DNA of 64,000 nt from an uncultured Ruminococcus sp. (GTDB lineage Bacteria; Bacillota; Clostridia; Monoglobales; Monoglobaceae): contig CACXES010000042.1 of NCBI GenBank assembly GCA_902766745.1, positions 35,280-99,279 of the forward strand, given 5' to 3'. Below, in pieces: positions 1-9,424 of this stretch (its first letter is position 1; every line of letters starts with the position of its first letter). The position numbers and the translations under genes were made by a program. The notes under the pieces are model-generated. The model worked only from the letters and a program-made list of their open reading frames with translations. It was not told where the DNA came from and did not search any database.

Positions 1-329
1 GACGCCTTGACCTCAAGGTTCACCGCCTTTATGCCGTGTTCTGCGCATACCTTCATCAAAAGCCGCAAAATCTCACTGCCGAGCCCTCCGCGCCGATACT
101 CGGGCGCAACCGCAACATTCGTTATGTCCGCACTGTCATACATCATCCAAACTCCGCCGTAAGCCGCAACGGCTCCGCTGTCAATGTCACGACCGACTAT
201 ATAGACGGAAATACGGTTATCAAGCTCACTTTCAAACATATTATATGTCCACGGGTCGTCAAAGCAACGCTTTTCAAGCTCCCACACCTCTCTGACATTG
301 TCAGCCGACAGCATTTCAAACTTTATCAT
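1..329 (-). CDS. rimI: Ribosomal-protein-alanine N-acetyltransferase RimI, 3' end cut by window edge
   Basis: A GNAT-family acetyltransferase that would transfer acetyl from acetyl-CoA to the N-terminal alanine of a ribosomal protein. I read about 109 codons from ATG at 329; the C-terminus lies beyond base 1. The start resembles RimI (LEKRCFDDPW), and the acetyl-CoA loop is visible as VAPEYRRGGLGSEIL, the family's [R/Q]-x-x-G-x-G/A pattern. The ATG overlaps the TGA of the upstream tsaC-ywlE gene (ATGA), so the two are translationally coupled. Adjacency of rimI to the t6A gene tsaC is common in Firmicutes and supports the name. A generic GNAT of another specificity cannot be excluded from the N-terminal part alone. 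Confidence 0.85.
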   Translation of the reverse strand, partial: MIKFEMLSADNVREVWELEKRCFDDPWTYNMFESELDNRISVYIVGRDIDSGAVAAYGGVWMMYDSADITNVAVAPEYRRGGLGSEILRLLMKVCAEHGIKAVNLEVKA

Positions 330-1774
330 AGCTTTTCTATCACCTTTTCAATCAACCGAATCAGCGTGTCACGGCAGCTTCGATAAACCTCAATATCTCC
401 GCCGTAGGGGTCGGGAACCTCCGCAGGCATACCGAGAAATTCCGAGAATGTCCGAACCTTCTCACTGCCGCCGAGCATATGCTCAATCATCATCTTATGC
501 TGTGCCGTCATAACCAGCACCAAATCCGCAGAGCTTATCATCTCCGCTGTCAGCTGTACGGATTTTCTTCCGGATATGTCAATCCCAAGCTCCGCCGCCA
601 CCGCTGCGGAATTTCGGCTCACCTCGCCGCCGTCCGCAAAAATTCCGGCGGAATCCGCATGAGCGTCTACTCCACTCTCGACACACAGCTTATTGAATAT
701 TGCCGCCGCCATGGGACTTCGGCAGGTATTTCCCGTACACACAAACAAAACCTCGGTTGTGCTTTTCTCCGTCGACACAACTCTGCCGCCTGCCGCACGG
801 TACAATCTGTTATGCACCGCCCTCCACATTCCGCTCTCACCAATCTCGGGGGCAAACACAATTTCCGCACCCTTCTCGTCCATCTCTCTGAGTGCCGAAA
901 ACAGCCTATGTGACGCTTCAAACGGCTTATTTATACTTCCAAGCGAAATAACAACATCAACATCGATGTGCGGCATCTCGTCAAAGACCAAAAGCCCCGT
1001 TTTCTTCCCTTTACCGGCATTTTTTATATACGAACTGACGCTGTCTGTTGTCCCGGATAGGATAACAACCTCCGCCTTGGGCGAATAATGCTTATATTTA
1101 AGCCCCGGTGACTTGGGTGCTTCGCCGTTCTTCAATTCGGTGGCACTGTCCACCCGTCCCACTACCTCTTTGAGCTGTTCAAGAGTAACGCCGCCCGGTC
1201 TGAGCAGAAGCGGAACCTCGCCGCTCATATCCAACACGGTGGATTCAACGCCGATTTCGCAATCGCCGCCGTCAATTATCGCATCAACTCTGCCTTCCAT
1301 ATCCTGTACGCAATGCTTAAACGACGTAGGACTGGGCTTTCCCGACAGATTTGCACTGGGTGCGGCAATAGGAAGCTTCGCAGCCTCAATCAGCCGCCGT
1401 GCCGCCTCGTTCGACGGCATCCTCACCGCAACGGTATCAAGCCCTCCCGTTGTTTCATATGGAACATTTTTACATTTATTTAAAATTATCGTAAGCGCAC
1501 CCGGCCAGAATTTGTCCATCAGTGCCTGTGCCGCATCGGGCACACTCTCGGCAATACCGTTCAACATATCAATACTGCTGATATGGACAATAAGCGGGTT
1601 GTCCGCAGGTCTGCCCTTTGCCTCAAAGATTTTTTTCACCGCTGCGGGATTTGTCGCGTCCGCACCGAGGCCGTAAACCGTTTCGGTGGGAAAAATCACA
1701 TTGCCGCCGGCATTTAAAATATCGGCGGCAATACTCAAATCGCTGTCGGCGGTTGTCAGAAATTTTGTTTTCAT
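326..1774 (-). CDS. Fusion of threonylcarbamoyl-AMP synthase (TsaC/Sua5) with a low-molecular-weight (arginine) phosphatase (YwlE-like)
   Basis: A 482-residue protein made of two normally separate enzymes. Residues about 5-200 are a YrdC/Sua5 domain (FPTETVYGLGADAT near 28, the KGRP loop near 53, SANLSG near 140), which makes threonylcarbamoyl-AMP for tRNA t6A. Residues about 225-335 match the Sua5 C-terminal domain (KYKHYSPKAE at the linker). Residues about 340-482 are a complete LMW phosphatase: Cys346 and Arg352 of the P-loop CTGNTCRS and the catalytic Asp455 in DPYGG. Thr350 in the P-loop is the residue that in Bacillus YwlE favours phospho-arginine over phospho-tyrosine. In Bacillus ywlC (sua5) and ywlE are separate neighbouring genes, so this is a gene fusion of neighbours. 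No stop or frameshift separates the halves. Confidence 0.9.
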   Translation of the reverse strand: MKTKFLTTADSDLSIAADILNAGGNVIFPTETVYGLGADATNPAAVKKIFEAKGRPADNPLIVHISSIDMLNGIAESVPDAAQALMDKFWPGALTIILNKCKNVPYETTGGLDTVAVRMPSNEAARRLIEAAKLPIAAPSANLSGKPSPTSFKHCVQDMEGRVDAIIDGGDCEIGVESTVLDMSGEVPLLLRPGGVTLEQLKEVVGRVDSATELKNGEAPKSPGLKYKHYSPKAEVVILSGTTDSVSSYIKNAGKGKKTGLLVFDEMPHIDVDVVISLGSINKPFEASHRLFSALREMDEKGAEIVFAPEIGESGMWRAVHNRLYRAAGGRVVSTEKSTTEVLFVCTGNTCRSPMAAAIFNKLCVESGVDAHADSAGIFADGGEVSRNSAAVAAELGIDISGRKSVQLTAEMISSADLVLVMTAQHKMMIEHMLGGSEKVRTFSEFLGMPAEVPDPYGGDIEVYRSCRDTLIRLIEKVIEKL

Positions 1775-1828
1775 AAACCGATCCCTCGATTAACACAGAC
1801 TCCGCAATATGCGAAACCTGCAATGTAT

Positions 1829-2911
1829 TTATTTTAACTCTTCAGCCTGAGCCTTAAGCTTCTCGCTCTGGTCGGTGGTGATCAAAGCGTCGATTATCTC
1901 GTCCAAATCACCGTTCATTATCTGCTCCAGCTTGTACAGGGTCAGACCGATACGATGATCCGTCATTCTCCCCTGCGGGAAGTTATAGGTACGGATTCTC
2001 TCGCTTCGGTCGCCCGTGCCGACCTGGCTCTTTCTGTCGGCGGCGATGGATTCACTCCGCTCCTTTTCCATTTTATCATAGAGCCTCGAACGCAGCATCT
2101 TCATTGCCGCCTCGCGGTTTTTGTGCTGCGAACGCTCATCCTGGCACGCAACAACTATTCCTGTCGGAATATGCGTAATGCGGATTGCCGACTCGGTCTT
2201 GTTGACGTGCTGTCCGCCCGCTCCGCTGGAGCGGTAGGTATCAATCTGCAAATCATCGGGGTTTATCTCCACCTCTACCTCGTCAACCTCCGGCAGAACC
2301 GCCACTGTGACCGTTGAGGTGTGAATACGTCCGCTCGATTCGGTTTCCGGTACTCGCTGAACACGGTGAACGCCGCTCTCAAACTTCAGTCTGCTGTAAG
2401 CGCCCTCACCCTCTATCATAAAGGTAACTTCCTTGATCCCGCCTATCCCGATTTCCGACAGGCTCAAGACCTCGGTTTTCCAGCGCCTTGAATCCGCATA
2501 CATCGAGTACATTCTGAAAAGGTCACCGGCAAAGAGCGCAGCCTCATCTCCGCCCGCTCCGCCGCGGATTTCAACGATAACGTTCTTATCGTCATTGGGG
2601 TCCTTCGGAAGCAGCAGAATTTTCAATTCCTCTTCTATTCTCCCGATATTTTCCTTTGCCGTCTTTATCTCCTCGACAAGCATTTCCTTAAATTCCTTGT
2701 CGGTCTCGGGATCCTCCATCATCAGCTCGGCGGCCTCTATATCGCCTTGATTCTTCTTATACTCCCGATATTTTTCGACAATAGGCGCCATGTCCGAATG
2801 CTCCTTGCACAGCTTGCGCCAGTTATCCATATCCGCCATTACCTCGGGGTCGCTTATCTTCTGAGCCAAAGCCTCAAACTGTTCCTCTATAAATGAAAGT
2901 TTTTCAAACAT
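1829..2911 (-). CDS. prfA: Peptide chain release factor 1 (RF1)
   Basis: Class I release factor for UAA and UAG. It is 360 residues long, as expected. The GGQ catalytic loop is seen as [15 protein letters not shown], and the codon-recognition tripeptide region reads [16 protein letters not shown], a P-x-T version typical of RF1 rather than the SPF of RF2. The ATG lies 2 bases after the prfB stop (TAA GG ATG). Its Shine-Dalgarno (GAGGAG, 10 bases upstream) is inside the last codons of prfB, so translation is probably coupled to prfB. This matters because prfB carries a UAG-type frameshift site, and UAG is read by RF1. Confidence 0.97.
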   Translation of the reverse strand: MFEKLSFIEEQFEALAQKISDPEVMADMDNWRKLCKEHSDMAPIVEKYREYKKNQGDIEAAELMMEDPETDKEFKEMLVEEIKTAKENIGRIEEELKILLLPKDPNDDKNVIVEIRGGAGGDEAALFAGDLFRMYSMYADSRRWKTEVLSLSEIGIGGIKEVTFMIEGEGAYSRLKFESGVHRVQRVPETESSGRIHTSTVTVAVLPEVDEVEVEINPDDLQIDTYRSSGAGGQHVNKTESAIRITHIPTGIVVACQDERSQHKNREAAMKMLRSRLYDKMEKERSESIAADRKSQVGTGDRSERIRTYNFPQGRMTDHRIGLTLYKLEQIMNGDLDEIIDALITTDQSEKLKAQAEELK

Positions 2912-2913
2912 CC

Positions 2914-4030
2914 TTATATTTCTCCTCTTGATTTTGCAATCAGATATGCGTTGATAAAGCCATCAATATCGCCGTCCATAACCGCACCGATATTGCCCAC
3001 CTCGTAATTCGTCCTATGGTCCTTGACCATGGTATACGGGTGAAAAACGTACGAGCGTATCTGACTGCCCCAGCCGATTTCCATCTGAACGCCCTTTAAA
3101 TCCTCAATTTTCTCCTTGTGCTCACGCTCAGCAATCTCAATCAGCTTGGATTTCAGCATTTTCATAGCCGTTTCACGGTTCTTATGCTGTGAACGCTCGT
3201 TCTGGCAGGTCACCACGACCCCGGTCGGGATATGAGTGATACGAATCGCCGACTCGGTCTTATTGATGTGCTGTCCGCCCGCACCGCTGGAACGGTAGGT
3301 GTCCACACGCAAATCCTCAGGATTTATCTGAACATCTATATCATCGTCAATCTCCGGCATAACCTCTGCCGAAGCAAAGGAGGTGTGACGTCTCGCCGCC
3401 GAATCGAAGGGCGAAATTCTGACCAGTCTGTGAACACCCTTTTCCGACTTGGCATAGCCGTAGGCGTTAAGACCCTCAACCAAGAAGGTTATACTTTTCA
3501 ATCCGGCCTCCTCACCGTCTAAGAAGTCCAGTGTTTCAACACGATAGCCGTGCCGCTCAGCCCAGTGGGTATACATACGGTACAGCATCTCGCACCAATC
3601 CTGCGCCTCGGTGCCGCCGGCACCGGCGTGAAGGGTTATTATCGCATTGTTCTTGTCATATCTGCCCGAAAGCAATGTTTCAAGCTTCATGGTCTCTAAA
3701 TTTGAGCAAAGCTCCTTGTACGCCGACTTTATTTCGTCAAGCACGCTCTCGTCGTCCTCCTCTATGGCAAGCTCCACAAGTGTTGTCAAATCCTCCCATG
3801 AGGCTTTAAGCTTATCATAGCGTTCAAGCTTGTCACGCAGACCCTTCAGCTTCTGCATAACCTTGCCTGCCGCATCCATATCGTCATAGAAGTCAGCTTT
3901 AACTGTTTTGTCTTCAAGCTCGGATATCTCGGTCTTTGTCTTTTCTATGCTAAAGTGAATCCCTCAAATCCGTTATATCCTTTTCCATGCTTTCAAGTCC
4001 CAGCTTGTAGTCTTCAAAAAAAGCTATCAC
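2914..4030 (-). CDS. prfB: Peptide chain release factor 2 (RF2), expressed through a +1 programmed frameshift
   Basis: Class I release factor for UAA and UGA. The SPF anticodon-like tripeptide is visible ([14 protein letters not shown]), as is the GGQ loop ([15 protein letters not shown]). The downstream frame alone, from an internal ATG at 3879, lacks the N-terminal helical domain. The missing part is found upstream in another frame: GTG at 4030, preceded by AAGGA 9 bases away, encodes [20 protein letters not shown] and on to LRDSL, then meets CTT TAG C at 3955-3949. A +1 slip from CTT to TTT continues as AGC ATA GAA (S-I-E), giving the usual RF2 N-terminus and about 371 residues in total. 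The stop at the shift site is UAG, not the usual UGA. The gene follows secA by 66 bases. Confidence 0.92.
3949..3964 (-). promoter_or_regulatory. prfB +1 programmed-frameshift site with UAG stop
   Basis: On the minus strand the sequence is TTGAGGGATTCACTTTAGC. Codon 26 is CTT (3955-3953), followed by in-frame TAG (3952-3950) and C. A Shine-Dalgarno-like GAGGG lies just upstream, with AGG starting 9 bases before CTT, the same register as AGGGGGTATCTTTGA of E. coli; the purine run itself is shorter. Slippage of the P-site tRNA from CUU to UUU restores the RF2 frame at AGC. In described bacterial prfB sites the stop is UGA, sensed by RF2; here it is UAG, which RF2 does not recognise. Confidence 0.85.
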
Positions 4031-4096
4031 ATTATCACATCCTTAAATTTTATACAATATTATGCAACTCATAATTATGCAACTCACACAACGCTG

Positions 4097-6874
4097 TCAG
4101 TTGCTGCGCTTCTGCTCCTGATCCTTTGCCAGGCAGCAGTTCTTGTACTTCTTTCCGCTGCCGCATGGGCAGGGATCGTTTCTGCCTATCTTGTTGACCC
4201 GACGAACCGGCTTCTTTGCAACGGTTCCGTCATCGCCGTGATTTTCAGCCACAGGCTTTGCCACCTGCTGTCTTTCAATCCTGTTCTGAGGCACAACATG
4301 ATAGAGGTACTTGACCGTATCCTCCTTGATAGAAGCGATCATCTCCTCGAACATATCCATCGCCTCAAACTTGTACTCGATAACCGGATCTCTCTGGGCA
4401 TAAGCACGGAGGTTTATCCCCTGACGAAGCTGTTCCATATTGTCGATATGATCCATCCACTTCTGGTCAACAACACGGAGCATAAGTATGCGCTCCACAT
4501 CACGCATTACATCGCCGAACTCTGCCTCCTTCTCCGCATAACGCTCCTCTGCATCCTCAAACAAATGCTCCTTTAAGCTGTCCCTTGTCATATGGTCAAG
4601 CTCATGCTCGCTGAAATCATAGGTCTCCTCGGGGAGCTCACCGAACACCGATGTCATATGCTCCCTAAGCGGCGCCCATTCCCATTCCTCCGGGGCTTCC
4701 GATACAGCGGAATACTTGGCAACAATCGATTCTATTGTGTCGCTTATCATGTTTATGATATAGCCTCTCATATCCTCGCCGTCAAGCACACGGTTTCTCT
4801 GCTCATAAATCATCTCACGCTGCTGATTGTTGACATCGTCATACTGAAGGACGTGCTTTCTTATATCAAAGTTTCTGCCCTCAACCCTCTGCTGAGCAGT
4901 CTCGATAGCATTGCTGAGCATCTTGCTCTCTATCGCCTCATCCTCCTCCATGCCGAAGGTTTCCATTATCTTATTTATTCTCTCGGGCGCAAACAGACGC
5001 ATAAGATCGTCCTCAAGTGACAGGTAGAACCTCGACTTACCCACGTCGCCCTGTCTTCCGCTTCGACCGCGGAGCTGGTTGTCTATACGTCTGCTCTCGT
5101 GCCGCTCCGTACCTATAATATATAAGCCGCCGGCATCAAGCACCTCCTTCTGTTCCGGTGCGATTTCCGCCTTGAATCTGTCATACAGCTCACGGAAGGT
5201 CTCGCGCGCATTTATAATCTCCTCATCGTCGGTCTCCGCAAAGCCTGTCGCCTGAACAATCATTTCTTCGGGGAAGCCCTGCTTCTCCATCTCCGCCTTT
5301 GCCATAAACTCAGCGTTTCCGCCGAGGACAATATCCGTACCTCTTCCCGCCATGTTGGTGGCAATGGTTACGGCACCCTTCTTTCCTGCCTGAGCGACAA
5401 TCTCCGCCTCTTTATCGTGGAACTTCGCATTCAAGACATTGTGCTTTATTCCGCGCTTTCTGAGGAGCTTGCTCAACAGCTCCGACTTTTCGATTGAAAC
5501 GGTGCCGATAAGCACCGGCTGACCCTTTTCGTGTGCCGCAACAATCTCATCTATTACCGCATTGAACTTTCCGAGCTCCGTCTTGTATATGCAGTCCGGA
5601 AGGTCAACCCTCGCCAAAGGCTTGTTCGTGGGAATAACCACAACATCCAGCTTATATATCTCCTGAAACTCCTCCTCCTCGGTCTGGGCGGTACCCGTCA
5701 TGCCCGAAAGCTTTTTGTAAAGTCTGAAGAAGTTCTGGAAGGTAATTGTCGCCAAGGTCTTGCTCTCGTTCTCTACGGTAACGCCCTCCTTCGCCTCTAT
5801 CGCCTGGTGCAGACCGTCACTGTAGCGGCGGCCGAACATCATACGCCCGGTGAACTCGTCTACTATAATAACCTCGCCGTCCTTTACGACATAATCCTTG
5901 TCGCGCTTCATAACGCCGATAGCCTTAATCGCCTGATTTATATGATGCGAAATCGTCATATTGTCGGGATCGGTCAGGTTTTCGAGGTTAAAATACTTCT
6001 CCGCCTTTTCAACACCCTGCGGCGTAAGAATGGCAGTGTGCGCCTTCTCGTCAACGATGTAGTCGTAATCGTCAAACTCATGCTCTTCCTCAACCTCAAC
6101 CTTGGAGTCGGTTTCAACAACCTTTTTGAACCTCAAGGTTTTTGCAAACCTGTCCGCCTGCATATATAAATCCGTGGATTTATCACCCACACCCGATATG
6201 ATTAGCGGAGTTCTTGCCTCATCGATCAAGATGCTGTCCACCTCGTCCACAATTGCAAAGGCATGACCTCTCTGCACCTTCTGTTCCTTATATATAACCA
6301 TGTTATCACGGAGATAGTCAAAGCCCATCTCGTTGTTGGTGCCGTAAGTAATGTCCGCATTGTATGCATCCTTGCGCTCCCCGTTATCCTTTTCGTGGAT
6401 AACAAGACCTACGGTCAGGCCGAGGAAATTATAGAGCTTCCCCATCCACTCGCTGTCACGCTTTGCAAGGTAATCGTTTACCGTGACAATGTGTACACCC
6501 TCACCGGTCAGAGCGTTCAAATACGCAGGAAGGGTCGCCACCAGGGTTTTACCTTCACCGGTTTTCATCTCGGCAATACGACCCTGATGCAAAACAATAC
6601 CGCCCACAATCTGAACGGGAAAGTGCTTCATTCCGAGCACTCGCCATGACGCCTCGCGGCAGACAGCAAATGCCTCCGGAAGAATATCGTCCGTGGTCTC
6701 ACCCATCTTCAGTCTTTCCTTAAATATATCCGTCATGGCACGCAACTCAGCATCGGTCTTGCTTGCCATTGTATCTTCAAGGGCAGTCACCTTATCCACA
6801 ATGGGGTAGATTTTCTTAAGCTCCCTATCGCTGTAGGTGCCGATTATTTTTTCAACAACTTTTTTAAAGCCCAT
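4097..6874 (-). CDS. secA: Preprotein translocase ATPase SecA
   Basis: The ATP-driven motor that pushes secretory proteins through SecYEG. Walker A is visible as [14 protein letters not shown] and Walker B as [16 protein letters not shown]. The preprotein-binding and helicase regions follow ([27 protein letters not shown]). The C-terminal zinc motif that binds ribosomes/SecB-like partners is intact ([18 protein letters not shown]). I chose ATG at 6874 ([10 protein letters not shown], 925 residues), which resembles other SecA N-termini and has GGAGG upstream. The open frame continues to 6940, but that part overlaps the promoter. secA followed by prfB is the conserved Firmicutes order. Confidence 0.97.
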   Translation of the reverse strand: MGFKKVVEKIIGTYSDRELKKIYPIVDKVTALEDTMASKTDAELRAMTDIFKERLKMGETTDDILPEAFAVCREASWRVLGMKHFPVQIVGGIVLHQGRIAEMKTGEGKTLVATLPAYLNALTGEGVHIVTVNDYLAKRDSEWMGKLYNFLGLTVGLVIHEKDNGERKDAYNADITYGTNNEMGFDYLRDNMVIYKEQKVQRGHAFAIVDEVDSILIDEARTPLIISGVGDKSTDLYMQADRFAKTLRFKKVVETDSKVEVEEEHEFDDYDYIVDEKAHTAILTPQGVEKAEKYFNLENLTDPDNMTISHHINQAIKAIGVMKRDKDYVVKDGEVIIVDEFTGRMMFGRRYSDGLHQAIEAKEGVTVENESKTLATITFQNFFRLYKKLSGMTGTAQTEEEEFQEIYKLDVVVIPTNKPLARVDLPDCIYKTELGKFNAVIDEIVAAHEKGQPVLIGTVSIEKSELLSKLLRKRGIKHNVLNAKFHDKEAEIVAQAGKKGAVTIATNMAGRGTDIVLGGNAEFMAKAEMEKQGFPEEMIVQATGFAETDDEEIINARETFRELYDRFKAEIAPEQKEVLDAGGLYIIGTERHESRRIDNQLRGRSGRQGDVGKSRFYLSLEDDLMRLFAPERINKIMETFGMEEDEAIESKMLSNAIETAQQRVEGRNFDIRKHVLQYDDVNNQQREMIYEQRNRVLDGEDMRGYIINMISDTIESIVAKYSAVSEAPEEWEWAPLREHMTSVFGELPEETYDFSEHELDHMTRDSLKEHLFEDAEERYAEKEAEFGDVMRDVERILMLRVVDQKWMDHIDNMEQLRQGINLRAYAQRDPVIEYKFEAMDMFEEMIASIKEDTVKYLYHVVPQNRIERQQVAKPVAENHGDDGTVAKKPVRRVNKIGRNDPCPCGSGKKYKNCCLAKDQEQKRSN

Positions 6875-6911
6875 TTTTAATCCTGTCCTCCCACAATAAT
6901 CAATTATATCT

Positions 6912-6940
6912 ATTTTATCACTATTCTCGGTGTTTTGCAA
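6912..6940 (-). promoter_or_regulatory. Promoter of the secA-prfB-prfA run
   Basis: TTGCAA (6940-6935) and TAAAAT (6917-6912) are separated by 17 bases, a good vegetative sigma-A promoter 38 bases upstream of the chosen secA start. No other equally good promoter was seen between secA and rimI. Confidence 0.6.
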
Positions 6941-7055
6941 GTAAAATATTATAAATATTCAACTTTTATCTGTTTTTACAAAAAAAGGGTATTCACGTCA
7001 CTGTTTTGTAATGTTATTGTGACATAAGTTTAATGCCGCATGAGATTTTATACGT

Positions 7056-7061
7056 TATAAT
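7056..7061 (+). promoter_or_regulatory. -10 element for the SLH protein gene
   Basis: A perfect TATAAT lies 36 bases before the ATG at 7097, in an AT-rich stretch between the divergent secA and SLH genes. The -35 region has no convincing match at 17 bases. The start codon is preceded by a strong CGGAGG. Confidence 0.45.
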
Positions 7062-7096
7062 ATAGTTATAAAATTCATAATTCACGGAGGAACACT

Positions 7097-9337
7097 ATGT
7101 TAAGCACAAATGCATTAAAGAAAATCAGTGCCTGCCTTGCCGCACTTATGCTTGCGGCGTCCGCCCCCGTTTACTCGGAAGGAACGTCCATCGTTCCGCA
7201 GGTTGAGGACGGCGGCGAGGTTCAGACGCCTGAGACGGGCGACGATACACAGCCGGAAACAGTTTCGGTCAATATAAGCGGAAATTATTTTAAGGAGACA
7301 GACGGCAGCTACTCGGTTATATTTTCATCCCTTGATGTCCTGCCCGAGCTGAAGTCGTTCGGCTTTACCCTATCCTTTACGTCAGCCGAGCTTATAAGCT
7401 ATGACTTTGACGCAAAGCTTAAGGACGGCGAGGAGAGTATCACCAAAAAGGGCAGCACCGTTGTATTTCAAAACGGTTCGTCATCTGCGGCGCAAAGCGG
7501 AAAGCTTACGCTATGCAGCGTAAAGATTAAGTCTGACGCAGTGCCGACCGCAGACAGTATTTCGTTTACCGATTTCACGGCAGTCGATTCCGAGGGAAAT
7601 ACCGTGACATTTACGCCGACCCTAAGCATTAAGGAGGGTCCCGTTGTTCCGAAGCTTTCCGAAAAGGAACAGGCAGTATACGATATGATTATTGCTCTGC
7701 CCGATACAGACACTCTTTCGTTCTATAACGAGGATAAGAGTCTTGCGGACATATCCGCACTGAAATCTGCGGCGGATACAGCGGCAGCCACCTACGATAA
7801 GCTTACCTCTGCAGAGAAGGCAAATATCGAAGCCAATCTTACCTATAACATGAAAAATTCGGATGCTCTGACAAAGCTTCCTCCGATTCTGACCGGTATG
7901 GAAAACGTCCGCGAGGTTATATCTCTGGCATCAATGCTTAACTCAGCGGAGGATTCGGTTCTTATTGACTACCAATTTGCGCTGAATGTGTATAATAAGG
8001 TGAAGGACAGTATTTCCGCATCCGGGATTCCCGAGGATTCTGCTGCATATTCCCAGTACGCTGCGGCAAAATCCGTTATTTCGTCGAAGGAAACAACACT
8101 TAACAGAAGCCTTGCGGAGGCAAGCCTAAATGATCGCCTAAAGTCAACAGAACGTCAGCTGACTCTGATTCAAAGCATGAGTTCGGACAAGCACTACGGC
8201 GAATATCTCAGCGAGCTGCTCAGCATTTCAGACCAATTATACAAGGATATTGAAAACAGCAGCGATGAGTATAAGGACTATATGTGTGAAAAACTTGAAA
8301 CGGAGATAGATAAAATCAAGGCAATTCAAAACGGAGTTTCATCACTGCCGACGATATCCTTTCCGAATAAAATAAACATAGGTGTGTCCTATACAATTGA
8401 GCTTAAACGTGATAAAAAGGCTGCAATAGAAGCAAAAGCAACTGTTAACGTTTACGAAGAAGACGAGCTTGTAGATACAAAGTCATTTAACTTAGCTGAG
8501 GGAACAACTTCTGCCGAGCTGCGTATGCTTCCGAGCAAAAACGACTATCCATCGGACGGCGAGGTGACCGTTTCCGTCACCTATACAGTTGCTGACGCAC
8601 AGTTTAATTTGGACTCCGCTGTGCTCAAGTGCTCCACTGTTGCAAAACCAAGCTCCTCCACCTCCGGCTTTAACACCGGCGGAGGCAGCAGCAGCTCCGA
8701 TTCGGGCAGCGGCGGCACAACAAAATTTCCTGAGGTAAGCGACAAGAATGATAAAGACGATACGGACAATAATTCCGAAAGCAATAATACAAAACCTCAG
8801 ACACTGTTTAACGATATAGACAGCTACGGCTGGGCAAAGGATGCGATAGAGGGGCTTTACTATGCGGGAATTGTAAGCGGCATGGAGGAAGGCGTGTTTA
8901 ATCCTGCGGGTCAGGTCACGCGCGAGCAATTCTGCAAAATGGCGGTTCAGCTGTTCGGCGTTTTATCCTACGATACAGATACGAAATTTGCCGATGTAAA
9001 TAACGATGCGTGGTACGCACCCTATGTTTATTCCGCAGTCCGTGCCGGCTATGTCCAGGGTCAGTCGGATGACTACTTTGGAATAGGCGAGCCTATTATG
9101 CGTCAGGATATGGCAACAATCCTCTACCGTGCAATGGGCGTCGCCTCTGATGGAGCGGAGCTTTCCTTCAGCGACGTTGACAGCATTGCACCATATGCCG
9201 AGGAGGCTGTGTCTGCCCTCGTTGGCATGGAGATAATCAACGGCTACGAGGACGGAAGCTTCAACCCCAGAGGCACCGCAACACGTGCCGAGGCGGCAAA
9301 GGTAATCTGGGGCGTGTATCAATCTCTTAATAAATAG
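7097..9337 (+). CDS. Secreted S-layer-homology protein with a cohesin-like beta-sandwich module
   Basis: A 746-residue surface protein. An N-terminal signal peptide (KKISACLAALMLAASAPVYS) is followed at about residues 50-190 by a beta-rich module whose pattern resembles cohesin/CBM-like folds (GFTLSFTSAELISYDF, then GKLTLCSVKIKSD). A mostly helical region follows (about 200-440), then a beta domain and a Ser/Gly linker (GGGSSSSDSGSGG). The C-terminus carries three SLH repeats at about 570-746 (NDIDSYGWAKDAIEGLYYAG, FADVNNDAWYAPYVYSAV, FSDVDSIAPYAEEAVSALVG), which bind pyruvylated secondary cell-wall polymer. It stands alone with its own promoter and terminator. The cohesin assignment is tentative and no dockerin was seen in the window. 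Confidence 0.85.
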   Translation: MLSTNALKKISACLAALMLAASAPVYSEGTSIVPQVEDGGEVQTPETGDDTQPETVSVNISGNYFKETDGSYSVIFSSLDVLPELKSFGFTLSFTSAELISYDFDAKLKDGEESITKKGSTVVFQNGSSSAAQSGKLTLCSVKIKSDAVPTADSISFTDFTAVDSEGNTVTFTPTLSIKEGPVVPKLSEKEQAVYDMIIALPDTDTLSFYNEDKSLADISALKSAADTAAATYDKLTSAEKANIEANLTYNMKNSDALTKLPPILTGMENVREVISLASMLNSAEDSVLIDYQFALNVYNKVKDSISASGIPEDSAAYSQYAAAKSVISSKETTLNRSLAEASLNDRLKSTERQLTLIQSMSSDKHYGEYLSELLSISDQLYKDIENSSDEYKDYMCEKLETEIDKIKAIQNGVSSLPTISFPNKINIGVSYTIELKRDKKAAIEAKATVNVYEEDELVDTKSFNLAEGTTSAELRMLPSKNDYPSDGEVTVSVTYTVADAQFNLDSAVLKCSTVAKPSSSTSGFNTGGGSSSSDSGSGGTTKFPEVSDKNDKDDTDNNSESNNTKPQTLFNDIDSYGWAKDAIEGLYYAGIVSGMEEGVFNPAGQVTREQFCKMAVQLFGVLSYDTDTKFADVNNDAWYAPYVYSAVRAGYVQGQSDDYFGIGEPIMRQDMATILYRAMGVASDGAELSFSDVDSIAPYAEEAVSALVGMEIINGYEDGSFNPRGTATRAEAAKVIWGVYQSLNK

Positions 9338-9350
9338 GTGGTTTAACTCA

Positions 9351-9387
9351 AAAAGACGGACGATGCAAATTATCGTCCGTCTTTTTT
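9351..9387. terminator. Bidirectional terminator between the SLH gene and trpA
   Basis: Hairpin with arms AAGACGGACGAT and ATCGTCCGTCTT, preceded by A's and followed by six T's, so it can stop transcription from both converging genes. Confidence 0.9.
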
Positions 9388-9424
9388 AATGCTCTGTTTT
9401 ATTCGCCAAAACACAGCTTCACGA

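Noticed and set aside
3880..3952. prfB as a simple shorter gene starting at ATG 3879
   Set aside because: The N-terminal RF2 domain would be missing, and the upstream frame supplies exactly that sequence up to a classical shift site.
6875..6940. Upstream start for secA (947 residues)
   Set aside because: The extension overlaps a good promoter and does not resemble SecA N-termini.
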